From Halomonas sp. SpR8 (GTDB lineage: Bacteria; Pseudomonadota; Gammaproteobacteria; Pseudomonadales; Halomonadaceae), in assembly GCF_031010195.1 (NCBI RefSeq), contig NZ_JAUAMC010000001.1, forward strand, positions 620,001-684,000: 64,000 bases of DNA. Direction: 5' to 3'. Below, one piece after another: positions 1 through 7,683 of the stretch. Every line of letters starts with the position of its first letter. The stretch's first letter is position 1. A program made the translations under genes and the position numbers. The notes under the pieces were generated by a model. That model was given only the letters and a program-made list of their open reading frames with translations, was not told where the DNA came from and did not search any database.

Positions 1-2013
1 CGCCGGGTTTTCAAGCATACTTTTGAGCAGTTCGCGGTTGGGGGCATTATCGTCAACAATCAGCAGCCTAAGGGGCTGGGAGGTATTCAACTCTGCAGGC
101 ACGGGTAATAGCCCCGCCGTGTTATTTGCCGTCGCTGGTAACAGTAGTTGCTTTAAAGAGGCAACCAGTTGGGCGCGTGAAAAGGGTTTGTAAAGGGTTT
201 CACCGCCATGCGGTAGGCGCAGCGCCGGTAGGTCAAAACTATTGCCGTTGGCTAACACCAGTACCGGGCTGGGCGTTTGATCAATGACCGCTTGCCAGTA
301 TGTGTGGCGGTCGGGAGTAAAATCGCTGTGCCCCAATCCTAATATAAGCAGTTGAGCTTGATCGGGGGCATCACAGCCAATCGGTTGTGCTTCCCAGCGC
401 TGGAGTAAATGCTCCAGTACATGTCGTGTCGGAGCATGAGCTTCATATAAGCGAATAACCGGATGGTTCAGGCTGATTTCCGGCGGTCGTTCGCTGGCTT
501 TATGCGCAAGCATGGGTAGTGTAAACGAAAAGGTGGTGCCTTTACCCAGCTCGCTCTCCACCGCAATTTCACCGCCCATGCGCTCAATCAACTGGCGGCA
601 GATAGTAAGCCCCAGGCCACTGCCGCCAAACTGGCGTGAATGGCTGGGTTCGGCTTGGGAGAAGGCGCTGAATAACGTTTTCTGGTGGGTGTCGCTAAGA
701 CCAATTCCCGTGTCGCTGATGCTGATACCAAGCACCACATGCTGGCCTTCCTGATTATCCAGCATCACACGCAAAATCACTTCACCTTCATGAGTGAATT
801 TGAGCGCATTGCTCACTAAATTATTCAACACTTGATGGATGCGTAGCGGGTCGCCGCACAAAGGTGTTGGCACGTCGTCATAAACCATGGCGACCAGATG
901 CAGTTGCTTGCGCTGAGCCTCGGGAGAATGGAGCCCTACTACTTCATCAACCAGTGCGACGATATCGATATCCGCCTCTTCCAGGGTAAGGCGGTTGGCT
1001 TCAAGTTTGGAAAAGTCGAGTACGTCGTTAGCCAGCATGAGCAGATTGTCGCAGGCGCGGTGCAAGTGCTGTAGCCAATCCTGCTGTCGCGTATCTAGCG
1101 ATGAGCGCCCCAGTAGTCGGCAAAAGCCGATAATTCCATTGAGTGGGGTGCGAATCTCATGGCTCATATTGGCTAAAAATTCAGACTTTACAGCGTTAGC
1201 TCTGAGTGCGCTGCGGTGTGCCAAATCAAGCTTGATATTCTGCTCTTCAATGGTTTCCATGGACTCTTGCAGCTCGCTGGTAGCTTGCTCAATTTGCGTT
1301 TGCAACTCTTGCTGAGCTTGCTGAAAGTGCTTGGCAAGTTCATTGACGTGAGTTGAAAGATGTTGAAATTCCGTGGCGCTGGAGGACGTCAAGCGTAGCC
1401 GATAGTCACCGCGAGATAAGCGATAAAGGGCTTGGTTGGCTTCTTCTAGAGGGCGAGTAGTGTAGCGGCTAATCGCCAAGGCGACTAAAAACATTAATAA
1501 GCCCAGCAGCATGCCGCCTAGGCTGAGACTCGCGATAAGTTTGTAGCGGCTAAGGGGCAGCGTGCGGGTGTCCATCTCGATATCTAACCAGCCACCACTA
1601 CTACTGTTAATATTGACCGGGCTGGCACTGTGCTGGGCGGCGACTAGCGGTAAGCGCAGTCGCCACGCGTCGTCATCCTTGATGAGCTGATTCTCTCCAG
1701 GAACATCCAGCGGTGGCGGGGCGGATTGACCAACGGCCAGGAGGCGATTGCCCTGCTGATCAAACAGCGCCACTGTCTGTAACCCTTTGATGTTAAGCAA
1801 CTGGCGCGCTAAATTCTCCAACCGCTGCGAATCGCGGTCAGCGATCGCATCCGTCAAGCTTGGGGCCAAGAGTTCACCTGCGCTTTCTAAGCGCTCTTGC
1901 TTGGCAACACGCGCTTGAGTATCACTCTGAATAACCAGCAGTACTGCCATCAAAGCGTATACCAGCAGCGGAAAACCGAGTAAGGCAAACAGCAGACGCG
2001 TGTGCAAAGACAT
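1..2013 (-). CDS. gacS: GacS/BarA-type hybrid sensor histidine kinase (3' end outside window)
   Basis: Membrane sensor kinase read from ATG at 2013 down to the window edge: 671 codons without a stop, so the C-terminus is missing. Visible in order: TM1 (about residues 6-29), a periplasmic sensor region, TM2 (about 160-182), a HAMP linker, a HisKA domain with H-box HEIRTPLNG (His about 285), a HATPase domain (N-box HQVLNNLVSNALKFT, G-boxes DTGIGL and GGSGLGL), and the start of a receiver domain (LLIVDDNAPNRELL). That order is typical of BarA/GacS hybrid kinases, which signal through a C-terminal Hpt to GacA/UvrY. Adjacency to divergent cysM-rlmD-relA-mazG matches the gacS neighbourhood known in pseudomonads. 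The Hpt domain and the receiver Asp lie outside the window, so the exact subtype is inferred. Confidence 0.88.
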   Translation of the reverse strand, partial: MSLHTRLLFALLGFPLLVYALMAVLLVIQSDTQARVAKQERLESAGELLAPSLTDAIADRDSQRLENLARQLLNIKGLQTVALFDQQGNRLLAVGQSAPPPLDVPGENQLIKDDDAWRLRLPLVAAQHSASPVNINSSSGGWLDIEMDTRTLPLSRYKLIASLSLGGMLLGLLMFLVALAISRYTTRPLEEANQALYRLSRGDYRLRLTSSSATEFQHLSTHVNELAKHFQQAQQELQTQIEQATSELQESMETIEEQNIKLDLAHRSALRANAVKSEFLANMSHEIRTPLNGIIGFCRLLGRSSLDTRQQDWLQHLHRACDNLLMLANDVLDFSKLEANRLTLEEADIDIVALVDEVVGLHSPEAQRKQLHLVAMVYDDVPTPLCGDPLRIHQVLNNLVSNALKFTHEGEVILRVMLDNQEGQHVVLGISISDTGIGLSDTHQKTLFSAFSQAEPSHSRQFGGSGLGLTICRQLIERMGGEIAVESELGKGTTFSFTLPMLAHKASERPPEISLNHPVIRLYEAHAPTRHVLEHLLQRWEAQPIGCDAPDQAQLLILGLGHSDFTPDRHTYWQAVIDQTPSPVLVLANGNSFDLPALRLPHGGETLYKPFSRAQLVASLKQLLLPATANNTAGLLPVPAELNTSQPLRLLIVDDNAPNRELLKSMLENPA

Positions 2014-2067
2014 GAAAGAAGCTCGCTGATTCAATGAGGTTACCTGTCCAGCCTAAGACAGCACCGA

Positions 2068-2073
2068 TATAAT
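2068..2073 (+). promoter_or_regulatory. -10 box of the cysM promoter
   Basis: A perfect TATAAT lies 31 bases before the cysM ATG in the 90-bp gap between divergent gacS and cysM. The -35 region is weak (TGTCCA at 2045-2050 with 17-bp spacing). The promoter is inferred from sequence only. Confidence 0.5.
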
Positions 2074-2103
2074 GCAGCATAACGGTGACAATAAGGAATA
2101 TTC

Positions 2104-3012
2104 ATGAACGATCTCAAGGGCTATCCCACATTAGAAGATGTGGTTGGCAACACCCCGCTAGTGCGCCTGAAGCGTATTAGCGCCGGGCGTAACAATACAC
2201 TGCTGGCCAAGCTTGAAGGCAATAATCCCGCGGGGTCGGTCAAAGACCGGCCTGCGCTCTCGATGATTAGTGAAGCCGAAGCGCGGGGCGATATTACCCC
2301 CGGCGATACGCTGATTGAGGCGACGTCGGGCAATACCGGAATTGCGCTTGCTATGGCCGCGGCCATTAAAGGCTACCAGATGGTGCTGATAATGCCTGAA
2401 AACGCCTCGGAAGAGCGTAAGCAGGCGATGGCAGCTTTTGGAGCTAAATTAATTTCTGCCAGTAAAGCCGGGGGCATGGAAGAAGCCCGAGATATTGCGG
2501 ATGACATGATCGCTCGCGGCGAAGGTAAGCCGCTCAATCAGTTTGCCAATCCGGATAACCCGCTGGCGCACTATCGCACGACGGGCCCTGAGGTGTGGCA
2601 ACAAACCGGAGGCGAGGTGACCCACTTCGTTAGTTCTATGGGCACCACAGGTACCATCATGGGGGTGTCACGCTATTTAAAAGAGCAAAATCCGGCAATT
2701 CAAATTGTCGGTTTGCAACCTGCTGATGGCGCCAGTATTCCCGGTATTCGCCGTTGGCCAAAAGAGTACTTACCCACCATTTTTGAAGCGCCACGAGTGG
2801 ATATCACCCTGGATATTGGTCAACAAGAAGCCGAAGAGCATATGCGCCGTTTAGCCCGTGAAGAGGGGATTCTGGCAGGGGTGTCATCCGGTGGCAGTTT
2901 GGCAGGCGCGCTGCGTATTGCCGAGCAAGTGGAAAACGCCGTGATTGTGTTTATTGTCTGTGATCGTGGCGATCGCTATCTCTCCACCGGCCTATTTGCC
3001 CCGGGAGTATAA
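2104..3012 (+). CDS. cysM: Cysteine synthase B (O-acetylserine sulfhydrylase)
   Basis: PLP-dependent enzyme forming cysteine from O-acetylserine and sulfide or thiosulfate in the cytoplasm. The 302-residue length fits CysM. The PLP-binding lysine lies in NPAGSVKDRP (Lys47), the phosphate-binding loop is TSGNTG (74-79), and a glycine-rich VSSGGSLAG motif lies near the C-terminus. A start at 2104 is supported by AAGGA just upstream. The gene is divergent from gacS, and rlmD begins 2 bases after its stop, so the two are probably co-transcribed. CysK is the alternative; the short length and the neighbouring gacS/relA order favour CysM. Confidence 0.93.
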   Translation: MNDLKGYPTLEDVVGNTPLVRLKRISAGRNNTLLAKLEGNNPAGSVKDRPALSMISEAEARGDITPGDTLIEATSGNTGIALAMAAAIKGYQMVLIMPENASEERKQAMAAFGAKLISASKAGGMEEARDIADDMIARGEGKPLNQFANPDNPLAHYRTTGPEVWQQTGGEVTHFVSSMGTTGTIMGVSRYLKEQNPAIQIVGLQPADGASIPGIRRWPKEYLPTIFEAPRVDITLDIGQQEAEEHMRRLAREEGILAGVSSGGSLAGALRIAEQVENAVIVFIVCDRGDRYLSTGLFAPGV

Positions 3013-3014
3013 CC

Positions 3015-4406
3015 ATGGCCATGTTGGGAAAACGGCGGCCACCCAGGCCCGCGTCGGGTCACTCTGGACTAGCGGGTACGCCAGGCGGGAAAGTGCGGAA
3101 TCCAGTAGCGGATGATGCATCACCCTTGGTGATTGAACGTTTGGCCCACGATGGGCGTGGCGTCGCTCATGCGGCTAACGGTAAAACCGTGTTTGTTGAT
3201 CAAGCGCTACCCGGTGAGCAGGTCGATGTGGCCATTCATCTTACCCGTAAGCGCTTTGATGAAGCGCATATCAAGTCTCTACGGACCACATCTGAGCAGC
3301 GGGTTATACCGCCTTGCCCGCATTTCGGCCACTGCGGCGGCTGCGATTTGCAGCACTTAAATATCGATGCCCAACGCGCGCATAAACGTGAGGTAGTGCG
3401 CGACTTGTTTTCGCGTCAAGGCATTACATTGCCCGATATCGGCTCGATCCATAGCAGTGATCAAGGCTACCGGCGGCGGGCGCGTCTGGGTGTCAAAGTC
3501 GATGGTCAGGGTAAACCGCGGCTCGGCTTTCGTGCCGCACATAGCCATCGATTGGTGGATATCGAGCGCTGCCCGGTGTTGGTTGAAGGGTTACAACAGC
3601 TGCTAACTCCTCTGCGTGAGTTACTGGGAACATTAGAAGCCCCGCGCTTGGTCGGCCACATTGAGTTACTTGCAACGCCAGCAACACAGGTGGTATTGGT
3701 TCGGCAGTTAAAGGAACATGGCCGGGACGCCGAGCGCTGGCAGGCCTTTGCGCATCAGCAGCAGGTGGCGCTAGGCTCTTGGTTGGGGCGTGAAACGCCC
3801 ACGTTGCACTGGCATGGCGCACCCCCAGTGCTGGAAGAGACGCTGACAATGGAAGGCCAGCCACCGTTAACGCTGAGTTTTGAGCCTGGAGATTTTTTAC
3901 AGGTCAACGCCCAGGTGAATCAGCAAATGGTCGCTCAGGTTATGCAGTGGTTGGTACCTAAGCCAGGGCAAAAACTACTCGATCTGTTTGCGGGTATCGG
4001 CAATTTCAGTCTGCCCATCGCGGCCGCCGGGGCAGAAGTGCAAGCGGTTGAAGGCAACCCCGCCATGGTAGCGCGTATTGCCATTAATGCTCAGCGTAAC
4101 CAACTTATGGTCAGCGGACAGCAGGCCGATTTAAGCGACGCTGCTAGTGTTAATGCGCTGTTAACCGCCCATCGCGATAGTGATGCACTGGTGCTCGACC
4201 CGCCGCGCAGCGGAGGTGAAGCTATTTGTCAGGCGCTGGCCCATCACCGGGTGCCACTAGTGGTCTATATTTCCTGTGATCCGGCAACGCTTGCCCGGGA
4301 TGCGGCACATCTTGTGCATGCGGGTTACCGGATAAAGCAAGTAGCAGTGGCGGATATGTTCCTTCACACTGCGCATATGGAAACGCTGATGCTGCTGGAA
4401 GCTTAG
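3015..4406 (+). CDS. rlmD: 23S rRNA (uracil-1939-C5)-methyltransferase RlmD
   Basis: SAM-dependent methyltransferase that makes m5U1939 in 23S rRNA. A basic N-terminal tail is followed by a TRAM domain (about 35-95) and the [4Fe-4S] cysteines C101, C107 and C110 plus a fourth in IERCPVL. The Rossmann SAM motif is LLDLFAGIGNFSLP, with LDPPRSGG downstream. The catalytic cysteine is C421 in YISCDPATLARD, and the C-terminal HMETLMLL matches the family ending. At 463 residues it is slightly long because of the N-terminal tail. It sits directly after cysM and before relA, the order seen in pseudomonads and relatives. Confidence 0.93.
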   Translation: MAMLGKRRPPRPASGHSGLAGTPGGKVRNPVADDASPLVIERLAHDGRGVAHAANGKTVFVDQALPGEQVDVAIHLTRKRFDEAHIKSLRTTSEQRVIPPCPHFGHCGGCDLQHLNIDAQRAHKREVVRDLFSRQGITLPDIGSIHSSDQGYRRRARLGVKVDGQGKPRLGFRAAHSHRLVDIERCPVLVEGLQQLLTPLRELLGTLEAPRLVGHIELLATPATQVVLVRQLKEHGRDAERWQAFAHQQQVALGSWLGRETPTLHWHGAPPVLEETLTMEGQPPLTLSFEPGDFLQVNAQVNQQMVAQVMQWLVPKPGQKLLDLFAGIGNFSLPIAAAGAEVQAVEGNPAMVARIAINAQRNQLMVSGQQADLSDAASVNALLTAHRDSDALVLDPPRSGGEAICQALAHHRVPLVVYISCDPATLARDAAHLVHAGYRIKQVAVADMFLHTAHMETLMLLEA

Positions 4407-4500
4407 GTCCTTCAATACCTAGAGTTAATAATGTCCCAATGCATCAAGCCACGGTGACGGCCGTGTTGAGACCGTCTCCTCGAATGGATGAGTGATTGTC

Positions 4501-6777
4501 ATGGTGAAAGTGCGTGAAGACCAACCGCTAACCGCAAGTGGAAAGGTGGACATTCAGCAATGGTTAATGCGCCTTCAGGAGGATGTGCGCTTACCTGAGC
4601 CTGAGCGTTTAGTCGATGCCTGTGAACTCGCCGAGACGTTGGAGCTTGAGGCCCCGCGCACCCATCGCGTATGGCTATCGCCAGGCTCTAGCTTTCGCAT
4701 GGGCCTGGAAATGGCCGATATTCTGGGCGAATTAAAGCTAGATCAAGCGACCCTTGAGGCTGCTGTACTCTACCGTGGCGTCCGCGAAGGGTTACTGAGT
4801 CTTGAGTCGGTGGCAAAGCGCTTTGGCGAAGAAGTGGCTAGCCTGATTGATGGCGTGCTGCAAATGGCCGCTATCAGCTATCCGCTGGCGCCTGATCATG
4901 GCATGGGCCAGCACAACCAGCAGGAAAACCTGCGTAAGATGCTGGTCAATATGGTCGGCGATGTGCGTGTGGCGCTGATCAAAATTGCAGAGCGCACCTG
5001 CGCTCTGCGCCAGGTAAAAGACGCCCCCCGGGAAAAAAGTTTACAGGTGGCCAGGGAAGTCGCCGATATTTACGCGCCGCTGGCCCACCGCCTGGGCATC
5101 GGTCAGCTTAAGTGGGAGCTGGAAGACTTATCGTTTCGTTATTTGCATGAAGACGAGTACAAAGCGATTGCCAAGCTGCTGGCGGAGAAGCGACTGGACC
5201 GCGACCGCTATATTCACGATGTCGTTGAAACCATTAAAGCGTTGATGGAAGCCCAACACATCCATCGCTATGACGTGGATGGTCGGGCCAAGCATATCTA
5301 CTCGATCTGGCGCAAAATGAAGCGTAAGCGGATCGATTTTTCCCAGGTACACGACGTACGCGCGGTGCGTATTTTGGTGCCAGAAGTAGCCGACTGCTAC
5401 ACCGTACTAGGCATTATTCACTCGCGCTGGCACCACGTGCCGAACGAGTTTGACGACTACATCGCCAACCCCAAAAAGAACGGCTACCAGTCGCTACATA
5501 CTGCCGTGATGGGGCCGGAAAACAAAGTGCTTGAAATTCAGATTCGCACCTTCGCCATGCACGATGAAGCAGAACTGGGTGTCTGTGCCCACTGGCGCTA
5601 CAAAGGCCACGACACCAACGCCAAAAGCCGTAGCTACGAAGAGAAAATCGCGTGGTTGCGCCAAGTGCTGGAGTGGCAGGACGAGGTGGGCGGCTTTGGC
5701 GACCTGCGCGAAGGGCTCTCCAGCGATGTGGCGCCTGACCGTATCTATGTTTTTACCCCCGATGGCCACGTCATCGATTTGCCACGGATTGCCACACCGA
5801 TCGACTTCGCCTACCGGGTGCATACCGAAATTGGCCACCGCTGCCGGGGCGCCAAGATTAATGGGCGCATCGTGCCGCTGACCTACAAGCTTAAAACCGG
5901 TCAGCAGATAGAAATTCTTACTGCGACAAAAGGCGGGCCGAGCCGCGATTGGTTAAACCCCAGTCTGGGCTATGTGCGCACCTCACGGGCGCGGGCCAAG
6001 ATCCAGGCGTGGTTTAAACACCAGGCGCGGGATCAAAACCTGGACGAAGGCCGTGTGCTGTTTGACCGCGAAATGCGCCGCCTGGACGTCGAGGGCCTCG
6101 ACCTGCCCAAGCTGGCCAAGGCCGTTAACTACCGCAATGCTGATGACATGTACGCCGCCATCGGCGCCGGTGACCTGCGTATCGGTCAGGTGTTGCACCA
6201 GGCCCAGCAGTTGTTTGGTGAGAGCGATGACCAAGAGCAGCTCGACCGCCTGCTCGCCAAGCCTAAACGCCAATCCAGCAAAGCCACCAAAAGCGATATT
6301 ACCGTGCTGGGTGTCGGTAACCTGAAAACCAGTATGGCCAACTGCTGCCGCCCGGTGCCCGGTGAGCCGATCATCGGCTTTATTACTCAGGGGCGAGGTG
6401 TGACCGTTCACCGCCAGGACTGCAGTAATATTCTGCAATTGCGCCTGGATGAGCCTCAGCGCATTATCGAGGTGGAGTGGGGCGAGCGCGCCGAGACGCG
6501 CTACCCGGTGACCATTGAAATTCAGGCCTGGGACCGCTCCGGGCTGCTGCGCGACGTCACAGGGCTGCTGGGTAATGAAAAAGTCAACGTGCTGGCGGTG
6601 AACACGCTGACCGACACGGACGAAGGCATTGCCCGGTTGCGGATTACCCTGGAAGTCGATGGTCTGGAAGCGCTGGGGCGTCTTTTCTCGCGTATTCAGC
6701 AATTGCCCAACGTTACCGAAGTGCGTCGTTTGCGCAACGCCGACCCAGAGCAACAAGTGCGTAAGGGAGGAGCATAA
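4501..6777 (+). CDS. relA: (p)ppGpp synthetase RelA
   Basis: Ribosome-associated GTP pyrophosphokinase of the stringent response. The order is pseudo-HD domain (about 50-200), RelA/SpoT synthetase (VHDVRAVRILV, GYQSLHTAVMGPE, ELGVCAHWRYK), TGS domain (DRIYVFTPDGHVIDLP), helical/zinc-finger region with paired cysteines (NCCRPVPGE), and a C-terminal ACT domain (RSGLLRDVTGLL). The hydrolase HD residues are not recognisable, as expected for RelA rather than SpoT. The ATG at 4501 (MVKVREDQ) was chosen over an in-frame GTG at 4492 because it matches the usual RelA N-terminus; no strong ribosome-binding site separates them. It overlaps mazG by one base. Confidence 0.95.
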   Translation: MVKVREDQPLTASGKVDIQQWLMRLQEDVRLPEPERLVDACELAETLELEAPRTHRVWLSPGSSFRMGLEMADILGELKLDQATLEAAVLYRGVREGLLSLESVAKRFGEEVASLIDGVLQMAAISYPLAPDHGMGQHNQQENLRKMLVNMVGDVRVALIKIAERTCALRQVKDAPREKSLQVAREVADIYAPLAHRLGIGQLKWELEDLSFRYLHEDEYKAIAKLLAEKRLDRDRYIHDVVETIKALMEAQHIHRYDVDGRAKHIYSIWRKMKRKRIDFSQVHDVRAVRILVPEVADCYTVLGIIHSRWHHVPNEFDDYIANPKKNGYQSLHTAVMGPENKVLEIQIRTFAMHDEAELGVCAHWRYKGHDTNAKSRSYEEKIAWLRQVLEWQDEVGGFGDLREGLSSDVAPDRIYVFTPDGHVIDLPRIATPIDFAYRVHTEIGHRCRGAKINGRIVPLTYKLKTGQQIEILTATKGGPSRDWLNPSLGYVRTSRARAKIQAWFKHQARDQNLDEGRVLFDREMRRLDVEGLDLPKLAKAVNYRNADDMYAAIGAGDLRIGQVLHQAQQLFGESDDQEQLDRLLAKPKRQSSKATKSDITVLGVGNLKTSMANCCRPVPGEPIIGFITQGRGVTVHRQDCSNILQLRLDEPQRIIEVEWGERAETRYPVTIEIQAWDRSGLLRDVTGLLGNEKVNVLAVNTLTDTDEGIARLRITLEVDGLEALGRLFSRIQQLPNVTEVRRLRNADPEQQVRKGGA

Positions 6778-7646
6778 TGCGCCATGGTATGGATGACCTG
6801 TTGACATTGATGCAGGTGCTGCGTGACGCCGAACAGGGTTGCCCCTGGGATCTCCAGCAGAATTGGGACAGCATTGTGCCCCACACTCTGGAAGAGGCCT
6901 ACGAGGTCGCCGATGCCATTGAGCGCCGCGCTTTTGACGAGCTACCCGGCGAGCTAGGCGATCTGCTCTTTCAAGTGGTTTACTACGCCCAGTTCGGGGC
7001 AGAGGAGCAGCGCTTCGACTTTGCTGATATTGTCGATACGCTGACCGCCAAGATGCTGCGTCGCCATCCCCACGTGTTTCCGGAGGGCACCCTGGCCTCG
7101 CGTCGCCCGCCTGGGGTGAGCGCCGAGGAAGTACAAACCCAGCAGGTCAATAACCGTTGGGAGTCATTGAAAGCCGAAGAACGTGAGAAAAGGAAGCGGG
7201 CTGAAAGGGCCATTGAGGCGCCCTCTGTGCTCGACGATGTCCCGCGCACACTGCCCGCGCTTAGCCGCGCTGCCAAGCTGTCTAAACGTGCAGCGCGAGT
7301 GGGTTTTGACTGGCCCGATGCCAAGGGTGTGATAGCGAAAATTCGCGAAGAGCTCGCCGAAGTGGAAGAAGCGCTCGCCGCTGGTGATCAACAGCACGCC
7401 CAGGAAGAAGTTGGTGATTTGCTATTTGCCGTCACCAATCTTGCCCGCACGCTGAATGCCGACCCGGAGCAGTGCCTGCGCACGACAAATGCCAAGTTTG
7501 AGCGCCGCTTTCGTTATGTAGAGAATGAGCTTAGCGCTGTCCAGCGGCCATTAACGGAGGCTTCCCTAGACGAGATGGAAGCTCACTGGCAAGCGGCCAA
7601 AGCACAAGAACTTCAGTCACGAGAAAAACAACCTATCCATCCCTGA
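6777..7646 (+). CDS. mazG: Nucleoside triphosphate pyrophosphohydrolase MazG
   Basis: All-alpha NTP pyrophosphatase that hydrolyses (d)NTPs to monophosphates. Two MazG repeats are visible: the first with CPWDLQQ, EEAYEV and ELGDLLFQVVYYA, the second with KIREELAEVEEAL and EEVGDLLFAVTNLAR, giving the acidic Mg-binding EExxE...ExxD pattern twice. The 289 residues are a little over the E. coli length. The start codon shares a base with the relA stop (TAATG) and is preceded by GGGAGG, so translation is coupled to relA. The pairing with RelA suggests a part in nucleotide-pool control during starvation, as known for E. coli relA-linked mazG. Confidence 0.94.
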   Translation: MRHGMDDLLTLMQVLRDAEQGCPWDLQQNWDSIVPHTLEEAYEVADAIERRAFDELPGELGDLLFQVVYYAQFGAEEQRFDFADIVDTLTAKMLRRHPHVFPEGTLASRRPPGVSAEEVQTQQVNNRWESLKAEEREKRKRAERAIEAPSVLDDVPRTLPALSRAAKLSKRAARVGFDWPDAKGVIAKIREELAEVEEALAAGDQQHAQEEVGDLLFAVTNLARTLNADPEQCLRTTNAKFERRFRYVENELSAVQRPLTEASLDEMEAHWQAAKAQELQSREKQPIHP

Positions 7647-7683
7647 TTTAAAATGATGCGACCCCTGCAAGGAGGCCATGCCA

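Noticed and set aside
4492..4500. GTG start for relA three codons upstream
   Set aside because: ATG 4501 matches the usual RelA N-terminus, and the GTG has no better ribosome site.
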